From: an uncultured Pseudomonadota bacterium
Lineage (GTDB): Bacteria > Lernaellota > Lernaellaia > Lernaellales > Lernaellaceae
Direction of reading: 5' to 3'
Length of the DNA: 5,653 nt
Assembly (NCBI GenBank): GCA_937967875.1
Contig: CALBTQ010000033.1
Span: forward strand, 1-5,653
Translations under genes and position numbers: made by a program
Shown: positions 1 to 5,358 of the stretch, one piece after another
Layout of the letters: each line of letters starts with the position of its first letter
Numbering within the stretch: position 1 is the first letter of the stretch
The notes under the pieces: model-generated
Database searches by the model: none
Told to the model about the DNA's origin: nothing
What the model saw: only the letters and a program-made list of their open reading frames with translations

Positions 1-9
1 CGCCGACTC

Positions 10-55
10 TTCAGGCCCGCAGGGCGCAGGTCAATGGCGAAGAGCTTTAGCCCTG
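10..55 (+). repeat. REP-like repeat, outer left copy (degenerate)
   Basis: Positions 10-33 match 81-104 of the inner copy at 22 of 24 bases, in direct orientation 71 bp apart. The first hairpin is intact: GCCC (15-18), then loop, then GGGC (22-25). The second has decayed, with GAGC where the inner copy has GGGC. The GTAG of the inner copy is replaced by ATGG (34-37). Confidence 0.75.
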
Positions 56-80
56 TTGAAATGAATCTCTGTGCAGGTTC

Positions 81-128
81 TTCAAGCCCGTAGGGCGCAG
101 GTCAGTAGCGAAGGGCGAAGCCCTGGAA
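81..128 (+). repeat. REP-like repeat, inner left copy (two hairpins)
   Basis: Two short hairpins are joined by a conserved linker. Hairpin 1 is GCCC (86-89), loop GTA, GGGC (93-96). The linker GCAGGTCAGTAGCGAA contains GTAG at 105-108. Hairpin 2 is AGGGC (112-116), loop GAA, GCCCT (120-124). Positions 93-128 recur as a perfect reverse complement at 667-702. GTAG is the tetranucleotide that E. coli TnpA-REP recognises 5' of its REP hairpin; here it lies 4 nt before the GGGC stem, so the parallel is suggestive only. Confidence 0.85.
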
Positions 129-151
129 CAAGACGTAGCAACCTCAACCAA

Positions 152-166
152 ACCCCTGAAAGGGGT
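152..166 (+). promoter_or_regulatory. Hairpin covering the transposase Shine-Dalgarno
   Basis: ACCCC (152-156), loop TGAAA (157-161) and GGGGT (162-166) form a perfect 5-bp stem. Its 3' arm is the AGGGG ribosome-binding sequence that serves ATG 174. Folding would hide the site and lower translation. IS200 tnpA is known to be repressed by a 5'-UTR stem-loop of this kind, so the arrangement is plausible biologically, but the effect here is inferred. Confidence 0.55.
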
Positions 167-173
167 GCAGGTG

Positions 174-620
174 ATGTCTCAGACATTTTCCAACCTGGAA
201 TATCACATCATCTTTTCGACGCAGGATCGTCGATCGACGATCCCGCCGGAAATGCAAAACCGGTTATATGATTACGTTGGCGGCATTTTGAAAACCGAAC
301 GGTGCGTTCTGCTCGCCGTCGGCGGAACCGCCGATCATGTCCATTTGTTGATTTCAACGCATACGCAAATCGCCGTGGCCGATCTGATGCGAATGGTCAA
401 ATCGAAATCCTCGAAATGGATTCACGAAACATTTCCGGAACACAAGGATTTTCATTGGCAGGCGGGATACGGCGCTTTCACGGTCAGTCGGTCCATTCGC
501 GATCAGGTCGAAAAATATATCGGCGCGCAAGAAGAACATCATCGTAAATTTTCGTTCCGCGACGAATTGGCCGCCCTGTTGAAAAAATGCGGCGTGGAAT
601 TCGACCCTCGATACCTTTAA
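174..620 (+). CDS. IS200-like / REP-associated tyrosine transposase (Y1 HUH, COG1943 type)
   Basis: This is a single-strand DNA transposase of the Y1 HUH family. Such enzymes nick DNA next to small hairpins through a 5'-phosphotyrosine. With the ATG at 174 the protein has 148 residues, usual for IS200/IS605 TnpA and slightly short for enterobacterial RAYTs. The HUH motif is His-Val-His at residues 55-57 in the context GGTADHVHLL. The likely catalytic Tyr is Y115 in YIGAQEEHH, with Q119 on the same helix. FHWQAGYGAF (about 94-103) is typical of this subgroup. I chose ATG 174 because AGGGG (161-165) lies 8 nt upstream; in-frame GTG codons at 165 and 171 are less well placed. No tnpB is present. 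The gene is bracketed by inverted REP-like repeats, which favours a RAYT-like domesticated role over a plain IS200. It is less GC-rich than its neighbours, so acquisition is likely. Family assignment is firm; the RAYT versus IS200 label is inference. Confidence 0.93.
   Translation: MSQTFSNLEYHIIFSTQDRRSTIPPEMQNRLYDYVGGILKTERCVLLAVGGTADHVHLLISTHTQIAVADLMRMVKSKSSKWIHETFPEHKDFHWQAGYGAFTVSRSIRDQVEKYIGAQEEHHRKFSFRDELAALLKKCGVEFDPRYL
224..243. repeat. Perfect 20-bp palindrome inside the transposase gene
   Basis: GGATCGTCGATCGACGATCC reads identically on both strands. It encodes part of the QDRRSTIPP stretch near the N terminus and contains three GATC sites. It could form an mRNA hairpin or a cruciform, or bind a dimeric protein. 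No function is shown. Confidence 0.8.
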
Positions 621-628
621 ATTCCTTC

Positions 629-652
629 GCCCCTCCGGGGCTTGGCGGCTTC
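629..652 (+). repeat. Single-hairpin REP part just after the transposase stop
   Basis: GCCCC (629-633), loop TCC and GGGGC (637-641) form a 5-bp stem 8 nt after the stop codon. It is followed by TTGGCGGCTTC. The 16 bases 637-652 recur exactly at 944-959, at the end of the outer right REP copy. There is no T-run, so it is not a convincing intrinsic terminator. It may be the right-end hairpin of the element. Confidence 0.65.
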
Positions 653-658
653 TGGTGG

Positions 659-718
659 GCCGCGATTTCCAGGGCTTCGCCCTTCGCTACTGACCTGCGC
701 CCCTTTGGGGCTTTGGCG
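659..718 (-). repeat. REP-like repeat, inner right copy (inverted)
   Basis: Positions 667-702 are the exact reverse complement of 93-128. The hairpins are AGGGC (671-675) TTC GCCCT (679-683), and GCCCC (699-703) TTT GGGGC (707-711). CTAC at 687-690 is the complement of the GTAG in the left copy. Positions 660-676 also match 896-912 exactly, so this copy and the outer right copy are direct repeats. Confidence 0.85.
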
Positions 719-754
719 GTTCGGGCAAGTCAATTCGGAAGTAGGTAAGCAATT

Positions 755-888
755 CCTCACCCCGGCCTGCGCCCGACCCTCGCCCCCGGGAGAGGGTAAG
801 AAGCGGAAAATCACGGGACACGTAACGAGTACATATCCCGGATTTTCAAAACTCCCTTCTCCCTGTGGGAGAAGGGCCGGGGATGAGG
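755..888. mobile_element. Palindromic MITE-like element, about 134 bp
   Basis: The ends are imperfect inverted repeats, CCTCACCCCGGCC (755-767) and GGCCGGGGATGAGG (875-888), differing by one indel. Inside are an imperfect hairpin at about 777-796 and a perfect one with a 10-bp stem and 3-nt loop (CCCTTCTCCC 854-863, GGGAGAAGGG 867-876). A central pair, GAAAATCACGGGA (806-818) and TCCCGGATTTTC (836-847), pairs with one bulge. The element is therefore nested-palindromic throughout and has no coding potential. From memory, similar CCTCACCCCGGCC...GAGAGGG repeats are common in many bacterial genomes. Read on the minus strand, the 854-876 hairpin is followed by a short T-run and could act as a terminator. 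It sits between two REP copies but is a different repeat. Confidence 0.65.
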
Positions 889-894
889 GCGAAT

Positions 895-959
895 CCCGCG
901 ATTTCCAGGGCTGACGCCCTTCGCTATTGACCTGCGCCCCTTCGGGGCTTGGCGGCTTC
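895..959 (-). repeat. REP-like repeat, outer right copy
   Basis: This is a direct repeat of the inner right copy: 896-912 equals 660-676, and the rest differs by a few substitutions and one indel. The hairpins are AGGGC (907-911) TGAC GCCCT (916-920), and GCCCC (936-940) TTC GGGGC (944-948). The GTAG complement has become CTAT (924-927). The last 16 bases equal 637-652. The copy ends about 90 bp before the next gene. Confidence 0.8.
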
Positions 960-991
960 GATTCTTTTCCAAATCGTCCGACAATCCTACG

Positions 992-1021
992 TTGACCGTT
1001 CAGGATCTCAGCGATTATTCT
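992..1021 (+). promoter_or_regulatory. Candidate sigma70-type promoter for the oxidoreductase
   Basis: TTGACC (992-997) and TATTCT (1016-1021) are separated by 18 bp, about 28 bp before the ATG at 1050. The -35 box matches consensus at 5 of 6 positions and the -10 at 4 of 6. The position suits a short leader. No operator-like repeat was seen. Confidence 0.35.
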
Positions 1022-1049
1022 GCCCCAATACTATTGCGGATGACACACC

Positions 1050-2036
1050 ATGACCGACACCACATTGCGTTGGGGCATTCTGGGCACGGCGGAGATTTCA
1101 CGGGAGACGATCCGCGGTTTGCGTGCGGGCGGCGCGGGCGAGTTGCGCGCGGTGGCCAGTCGCGACGCGGCGCGGGCGCGGACCTGGGCGCGTGAGCACG
1201 ACATCCCGCTGGCCTTCGGTTCGTATGACGAACTGCTGCGCTCCGGCGAGGTGGATGTCATCTACAATCCATTGCCCAACAGCCTGCACGCGACCTGGAC
1301 GATCAAAGCGCTCGCCGCCGGGCTGCACGTGCTGTGCGAAAAGCCGCTGACGGTCGATGCTGCCGAAGCGCGCGCCGTGGCGCGGGCCGCCGCGCAGGCC
1401 GGGCGTTGCGTCGCCGAGGGCTTCATGTACCGCCATCATCCGCAATGGACCCGCGTGCGCGAACTGGTCGCTGACGGCGCGATCGGTGAGGTCCGCACGC
1501 TGCACAGCGTCTTCACCTGGTTCAATGACGATCCGCGCGCCAACCCCGTTTCGGTCGAACTGGCCGGCGGCGCGCTGCGCGACGTGGGCTGTTACTGCGT
1601 GCATTTCTCGCGGCTGATCGTCGGGGCCGAACCGTTGCGCGTCAGCGCCTTCGAGCGCCGCGCCGGGGTTGATCTGGCGATGCTCGGCCTGCTCGAATTT
1701 CCCGCCGGCGTACTCGCATCCTTCGAAACCGGCCTGGACAGCTTCGAGCGACACGGTGCGCGCATCGCCGGCACACGCGGGGAGATCGTCGTCGAACAAC
1801 CATGGGTGCCCGGCGATCGTCCGGCGCGCCTGCAGTTGTTGCGCACCGGGAAAAACGCCGAGCAGATCGTCGTTCCGCCCGCCGATTCCTATCGCTTGCA
1901 GGCCGAGGCTTTCGCCGCGTTGTGCCGGGGCGAGGGCGACGCCGACGCCGCACGAAACGACGCCGTGGCGAACATGACCGTCCTTGATGCGCTGTTCACT
2001 GCCGCGTGCGAGGGGCGGGCGGTGCCTGTCGGGTGA
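1050..2036 (+). CDS. Gfo/Idh/MocA-family NAD(P)-dependent oxidoreductase
   Basis: This is a predicted cytoplasmic dehydrogenase of 328 residues, normal for the family. The N-terminal Rossmann fold starts with RWGILGTAEIS (7-17), an NAD(P)-binding glycine-rich loop, followed by ASRD (36-39) at the end of beta-2. The family signature CEKPL is at 96-100, with K98 the expected active-site lysine. GFMYRHHPQ (124-132) and GGALRDVGCY (173-182) mark the C-terminal substrate-binding domain. These motifs resemble the dimeric dihydrodiol / D-xylose dehydrogenase and glucose-fructose oxidoreductase group, so a sugar or polyol substrate is likely, but the exact one cannot be read from sequence. There is no Tat signal, unlike periplasmic glucose-fructose oxidoreductase. 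The ATG at 1050 begins directly at the Rossmann strand; GCGGA (1036-1040) is a weak Shine-Dalgarno. The gene is convergent with the next one, 5 bp away, and has no metabolic partner here. Confidence 0.92.
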   Translation: MTDTTLRWGILGTAEISRETIRGLRAGGAGELRAVASRDAARARTWAREHDIPLAFGSYDELLRSGEVDVIYNPLPNSLHATWTIKALAAGLHVLCEKPLTVDAAEARAVARAAAQAGRCVAEGFMYRHHPQWTRVRELVADGAIGEVRTLHSVFTWFNDDPRANPVSVELAGGALRDVGCYCVHFSRLIVGAEPLRVSAFERRAGVDLAMLGLLEFPAGVLASFETGLDSFERHGARIAGTRGEIVVEQPWVPGDRPARLQLLRTGKNAEQIVVPPADSYRLQAEAFAALCRGEGDADAARNDAVANMTVLDALFTAACEGRAVPVG

Positions 2037-2041
2037 AACGC

Positions 2042-3112
2042 TCAGTCATCGTTGGGGGCGGGCAACTCGATGCGTGCGCCCAGGCGCAGCGGTCGGTAGT
2101 GGTCCCCGAAGATGCGTCGACCGGGTTTGGTGGCGGAGTTTGGTGTGCAATGATTGGGGCACAGCCAAATATCGGGCATCATGGCGTGAATGCCTTCCAT
2201 TTGGCTTATAAAATTATTTTTTGAAACAGAAATCCACTCGGTGCCGCCGACAAAGCGATGCACCGGCCGACCCGTCGCCCGTCGAGCTTGTTTGATCACC
2301 TTTTCCGGCGTGGCGTGGCTGCAGCCGGAGACGATCACCAGGCCGTCGGCGGTGTCGACCAACAACGTCGTTTCGCGGTTGAGTACGCCGTCTTTCTCGT
2401 TGAACGTCAGCACCAACGCGCTTAGGCGGGCGGTCAGCCGGGTGAAGCCGTCGGGCAGCTTGAACACTTGGCGCGGATCGACCAGCGCGAAATGACCGAA
2501 TTGTTTTGGCGCCACCGCGGCCAGATGCGTCAGTGACTTGCCGTCAATGAGCGTCGTCGGGAAAAAAAGCGGGATGCCGGGGTGTTGGACGAGCAATTGC
2601 CGGAAACCGCCGCGATGATGCGTTTCATGCAAATGGGAAATGAAAACCAAGTTTGGTTCCCGGGCGGCCGGCGGAATCTCCGAAACGCTCAGTTCCGCCT
2701 TCAGTACACGATGGTTGTAATTCCACACCACCGGGTCGTAGCCCAGGTCGAAAAAGAAATTTAAATAACCGGTATCGACGGCTCGTTGCAGGGGCCGCGG
2801 CACGAATCCCGCCGTTTCCCGTGTCAGCGTAAACAGCGGTTCATCGCCGTTTAGCGTTTCCCGGATCAGCAGCCAAAACGATTGGGCTATTCTTTCATCG
2901 ACTAACTGCTGGCGGAAGGGCTGCGCCTGAACGTCCGGCCTTTCCTGCCCGCAGAGATTGTTCAGGGTATCGGTCCAACGGATGGTTCCGGTCGGAGGTT
3001 GAATGGGACGATTGGTCCGCTGCGATCTCAATTGGGCGTACCCGATCGACAGCGCCGCGCCGACCAGAACCATGAGCAAAATAGCCAGCCGACGCATTTT
3101 TCTTCTGGTCAT
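2042..3112 (-). CDS. Membrane-anchored or exported metallo-beta-lactamase-fold protein (COG1237-like), atypical metal site
   Basis: This 356-residue protein starts at ATG 3112, which has GGGAG (3121-3125) 8 nt upstream. An in-frame ATG at 3139 lacks a good ribosome site. The N terminus is a signal peptide or anchor: basic MTRRKMRR, hydrophobic residues 9-24, then GYA-Q (24-27) as a possible cleavage site. The catalytic domain resembles the dihydropterin-ribofuranosylaminobenzene-phosphate-synthase-like MBL group, with FFFDLG (119-124), SHLHETHHRGG (159-169), VSGCSH (261-266), GGTEW (289-293), CPNHCT (319-324) and a closing FGDHYRPLRLGARIEL. H160, H162, H165, H266 and H321 fit expected metal ligands. 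Thr164 replaces the Asp of HxHxDH, and Glu292 stands where relatives have the His of GGFHL. It may be catalytically altered or use a different metal set. The substrate is unknown. G+C varies along the gene (29/60 at 2701-2760). Confidence 0.8.
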   Translation of the reverse strand: MTRRKMRRLAILLMVLVGAALSIGYAQLRSQRTNRPIQPPTGTIRWTDTLNNLCGQERPDVQAQPFRQQLVDERIAQSFWLLIRETLNGDEPLFTLTRETAGFVPRPLQRAVDTGYLNFFFDLGYDPVVWNYNHRVLKAELSVSEIPPAAREPNLVFISHLHETHHRGGFRQLLVQHPGIPLFFPTTLIDGKSLTHLAAVAPKQFGHFALVDPRQVFKLPDGFTRLTARLSALVLTFNEKDGVLNRETTLLVDTADGLVIVSGCSHATPEKVIKQARRATGRPVHRFVGGTEWISVSKNNFISQMEGIHAMMPDIWLCPNHCTPNSATKPGRRIFGDHYRPLRLGARIELPAPNDD

Positions 3113-3120
3113 GGCGTCCA

Positions 3121-3125
3121 CTCCC
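3121..3125 (-). promoter_or_regulatory. Shine-Dalgarno deciding the start of the MBL-fold gene
   Basis: GGGAG on the minus strand lies 8 nt before ATG 3112. The alternative ATG at 3139 is preceded by AT-rich sequence with no purine-rich site. The choice removes nine residues and places the basic n-region right at the start of the protein. Confidence 0.65.
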
Positions 3126-3139
3126 GACAATGCAAGCAT

Positions 3140-3181
3140 TTCGAAGGATATTATAATTATTTTATAAAAATCAAATGATAG
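3140..3181. promoter_or_regulatory. AT-rich divergent intergenic region, probable promoter zone
   Basis: The region between the divergent MBL-fold and transporter genes is the most AT-rich in the window. TATAAT occurs on both strands in overlapping form: plus 3152-3157, minus 3155-3150. A TATAAA lies at 3163-3168 on the plus strand. The minus-strand TATAAT is suitably placed for the MBL-fold gene, but no good -35 is found at 16-18 bp; the nearest, TTGATT at 3174-3169, is only 13 bp away. A shared promoter region is likely; exact boxes are uncertain. Confidence 0.35.
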
Positions 3182-3281
3182 GTGATAAAAGAAACCGCTA
3201 GTCCTTTATTCCGAACGCATGAGGATTGCGCTCTTGCCGAAAATTTGCGCCTCGTCCATGCTGATGCGCCGATTAACGTGC

Positions 3282-3287
3282 GAGGAG
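3282..3287 (+). promoter_or_regulatory. Strong Shine-Dalgarno deciding the transporter start
   Basis: GAGGAG lies 6 nt before ATG 3294. It selects this start over the in-frame ATG at 3219, whose 25-residue extension (rich in Arg and Cys) would precede the first membrane helix and does not look like a family N terminus. Confidence 0.75.
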
Positions 3288-3293
3288 CGCCGG

Positions 3294-4187
3294 ATGCCGT
3301 ACCAGGGAGAAATCGCCGCGCTGGCCACCGCGAGTTGCTGGGTGGTCACAATCATGGCGTTCGAAAGCGCCGGGCGGCGTATCGGCTCGCTGGCGGTGAA
3401 TCTCATCCGGCTCGTGCTGGCGCTGGGTTTCCTCGCCGTATTCAACGGCCTCACGCGCGGCCTGCCGCTGCCCACCGATGCCGACGGCCACGCCTGGCTG
3501 TGGCTGACGCTTTCGGGCCTGGTCGGTTTCACCTTCGGCGACCTGGCGCTCTTTCGCGCCTTCGTGCTGATCGGCGGACGCAAATCGACCCTGCTGATGG
3601 CCCTGGTGCCGCCGTTCACCGCGTTGATCGGCTGGGCGATGATGGGCGAAAGGCTCAGCGGCGTCGATGCGCTGGGCATGGGCCTGACGCTCGTCGGCGT
3701 CGTGTTGGCCGTGCGCGAACGCGGCAACGGCGACGCAACGCTCGCCCCGGCCGACGCGGCGCGCGGCATCGTCTTCGGCCTGTGCGGCGCGCTGGGGCAG
3801 GCGGGCGGACTGGTGCTCTCCAAATACGGCATGCGCGACTACAGCCCCTTCGCCGCGACGCAGATCCGCATCATCGCGGGCATCGTCGGCTTCTCGCTGC
3901 TGTTCCTCTTCATCGGTTGGTGGCCGAAGGTTTTCGCCGCGTTGAAAAACCGGCCGGCGATGAAACGCGTCGGTCTGGGCGCGTTTTTCGGCCCGTTCCT
4001 GGGCGTATCGCTGTCGCTGATGGCCGTGCAATACACGAAGACCGGCGTGGCCGCGACGCTCATGGCGATCACTCCGGTGTTGATCCTCGCCCCGACCGCC
4101 ATTGTATACAAACAGAAAATAACCATGCGGGCGCTGCTGGGCGCGGTGCTGGCGGTGGCGGGCGTGACCGTGCTGTTTTTGACCTGA
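3294..4187 (+). CDS. EamA/DMT-superfamily membrane transporter
   Basis: This is a 297-residue inner-membrane protein with about ten predicted helices in two EamA repeats, roughly 5-142 and 156-296. The first repeat ends with the typical LIGWAMMGERLSGVDALGMGLTLVGVVL (111-138 region), including the conserved Glu119. The second ends with KITMRALLGAVLAVAGVTVLF, but YKQK (272-275) stands where many relatives have GE, so that acidic residue is missing. FGDLALFRAF (81-90) and SKYGM (176-180) are further recognisable positions. Family members export or import amino acids, nucleotide sugars, purines or other small metabolites; the substrate cannot be assigned. The length fits the usual 280-310 residues. 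It is divergent from the MBL-fold gene and convergent, 4 bp apart, with the acyltransferase, so it is probably transcribed alone. Confidence 0.92.
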   Translation: MPYQGEIAALATASCWVVTIMAFESAGRRIGSLAVNLIRLVLALGFLAVFNGLTRGLPLPTDADGHAWLWLTLSGLVGFTFGDLALFRAFVLIGGRKSTLLMALVPPFTALIGWAMMGERLSGVDALGMGLTLVGVVLAVRERGNGDATLAPADAARGIVFGLCGALGQAGGLVLSKYGMRDYSPFAATQIRIIAGIVGFSLLFLFIGWWPKVFAALKNRPAMKRVGLGAFFGPFLGVSLSLMAVQYTKTGVAATLMAITPVLILAPTAIVYKQKITMRALLGAVLAVAGVTVLFLT

Positions 4188-4196
4188 GCGCTCAGG
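4183..4196. other. 14-bp palindrome holding both stop codons of convergent genes
   Basis: CCTGAGCGCTCAGG is a perfect palindrome. Its two halves contain the TGA of the transporter (4185-4187) and the TGA of the acyltransferase (4194-4192, minus). With no loop and no T-run it is unlikely to be a strong intrinsic terminator. Confidence 0.6.
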
Positions 4197-5241
4197 CGAC
4201 GCCGTTGGCCGGGGCGGCCGCGTGCGCGGCGATCCACTCGTCGACTTTCTGCCATTGCGCGTACAGCCACTCGATGCGCTCTTCGGTCGTTTTGGGGATT
4301 TCTTCGAACGGAATGTGCCACAGGTTGATGCGGATGGTTTTGTGAATCAGCGAGCCGTTGAGCACGTTGAGCGCGCGCGCGGCCGATTCGAAACCGACGT
4401 GCGCGACGAACACGGCGCAGGCGCGGGTGTTTTCCTCGAGCATCGCCAGGCAGCCGCCCAGGCGCGGGGGTAGGACGTTTTTGAGCGCGCGCGCCCGTTC
4501 GAGCAACGCGAGGTCGCCCTTTTCCTTCAGCCGTTCCAGCATGTGCCGGCGCTTGGACGGCGTAAAGCGCGTGCCTTCGGGGAAGATGACCACCGCCTCG
4601 TTGTCGGCCAGATCGCGAGCGACCCGGCGCACGCCGTCGATCTCCCGTTCGTTGTCGCCCAGGCCGCGGCGCACGAAGAAATTGGGCAGGCCGTTGCCGA
4701 TGATGTCCAACCCCGGGTCCCACAGCAGTTCGCGCTTGATGATGTGCCGCACGTGCCAACGACGACGCAGCACGAACAGCGCGCCGGGCAGCGACGTGTC
4801 GGGCATCGAAACGTGGCGGAAGAACAGCAGCGCCGGTCCGTGCTCGATTTCGTCGAGGCCCTTGATGTTAAAACGCAGGCCGAACAATTTGGAAACGCCG
4901 TCGAACAGCCAGCCGCCCCACCAGCGCTGGAGAGTGAGCATCCACCGCTGGTAACGCCGCTTGCCCAGGCCCAGCGCGCGGCCGCTCAGTAGCCACATCC
5001 CCAGGCCGAGGAAGATCGCCAGGTTCTCGGCGGTCAAATACAGAAACAGAAAGCCCGTGCTGCGCAGTGCGGCCCAGCGCGAGCGGCGGCGCAGGTCGAT
5101 GAACAAGGCGATCAATAACAAGAGCGGCGACAGCGCGAGCGTCAGCCACCACGAAACGATATACAACGGGAACGTCGCCGCGCGCCGAAACCACTTTTCG
5201 GCGAAATTGCGCTGCGTGATCGAGAGCTCGAATTTTTTCAC
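4192..5241 (-). CDS. Lysophospholipid / 1-acylglycerol-3-phosphate acyltransferase (PlsC superfamily, AGPAT3-5/LCLAT1-like)
   Basis: This is a predicted membrane-bound acyltransferase that transfers acyl groups to a lysophospholipid or related acceptor. GTG 5241 is preferred, giving 349 residues, because AGAGG (5251-5255) lies 9 nt upstream. TTG at 5247 is also open but is only 3 nt from that site. Hydrophobic segments at about 23-48 and 62-86 are likely membrane helices. Acyltransferase block I is RHVSMPD, with catalytic H143 and D148 (HX4D). Block II is FVRRG (189-193), block III FPEGTR (220-225) and block IV LPPRLGG (257-263). Residues 303-337 (INLWHIPFEEIP...EWLYAQWQKVDEWI) resemble the C-terminal domain of AGPAT3-5/LCLAT1 enzymes (PF16076-like). 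At 349 residues it is longer than housekeeping PlsC (about 240), so it is more likely a specialised phospholipid-remodelling enzyme than the primary PlsC. The acceptor is unknown. Confidence 0.88.
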   Translation of the reverse strand: MKKFELSITQRNFAEKWFRRAATFPLYIVSWWLTLALSPLLLLIALFIDLRRRSRWAALRSTGFLFLYLTAENLAIFLGLGMWLLSGRALGLGKRRYQRWMLTLQRWWGGWLFDGVSKLFGLRFNIKGLDEIEHGPALLFFRHVSMPDTSLPGALFVLRRRWHVRHIIKRELLWDPGLDIIGNGLPNFFVRRGLGDNEREIDGVRRVARDLADNEAVVIFPEGTRFTPSKRRHMLERLKEKGDLALLERARALKNVLPPRLGGCLAMLEENTRACAVFVAHVGFESAARALNVLNGSLIHKTIRINLWHIPFEEIPKTTEERIEWLYAQWQKVDEWIAAHAAAPANGVA

Positions 5242-5358
5242 CAGCAAGATCCTCTATACGTGATTGCACCGGATGAAAATGCGTTATTGAGAGTGGTTCA
5301 GCGTGACGCAAATAAATTTTCTGTCAAGAACAAACGAAGTGTCGCGGCGGAAAATCGA

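Larger units (their letters stand above)
81..718 (+). mobile_element. REPtron-like unit: transposase gene between inverted REP copies
   Basis: The unit runs from the inner left REP copy, through the transposase, to the inner right REP copy. Positions 93-128 and 667-702 are a perfect 36-nt inverted match, giving a core of about 610 bp. IS200/IS605 elements normally lack terminal inverted repeats and have unequal subterminal hairpins, so this symmetry fits a RAYT flanked by REP/BIME sequences better. No target-site duplication was identified, and insertions of this family do not make one. Whether the whole unit moves, or only the repeats are mobilised, cannot be told from one copy. Confidence 0.6.

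Noticed and set aside
10..128. Start of a CRISPR array
   Set aside because: There are only two direct copies here, they are unequal and hairpin-rich, and they reappear in inverted orientation beyond the transposase. No regular spacers and no cas genes.
629..641. Intrinsic terminator after the transposase
   Set aside because: The hairpin is only 5 bp and is followed by TTGGCGG instead of a T-run. It recurs in the REP units, so it is better explained as part of the repeat.
642..914. Open frame of 90 codons, plus strand, and a 65-codon minus frame at 617-814
   Set aside because: Both translate the REP and MITE hairpins. The peptides are rich in Pro, Gly and Arg, and echoes of the same peptide (AQVSSEGRSPG) appear wherever the repeat occurs, including the 71-271 frame. 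They are repeat sequence, not genes.
1098..1799. Minus-strand open frame of 233 codons opposite the oxidoreductase
   Set aside because: The plus frame has clear Rossmann and EKP motifs and this antisense frame has none; a GC-rich shadow.
3182..4345. Plus-strand open frame of 387 codons
   Set aside because: It overlaps the EamA transporter in another frame, is Arg/Ala/Gly-rich with no family motif, and is long only because high GC removes stop codons.
3839..4759. Minus-strand open frame of 306 codons
   Set aside because: It is a frame shadow of the acyltransferase running on antisense to the transporter, with Arg-rich low-complexity translation and no ribosome site recognised.
5300..5327. 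TTGACA on the minus strand (5327-5322) as a -35 box for the acyltransferase
   Set aside because: The -35 is perfect, but the sequence at 16-18 bp spacing (around CACGCT) is a poor -10, so a promoter is not supported.
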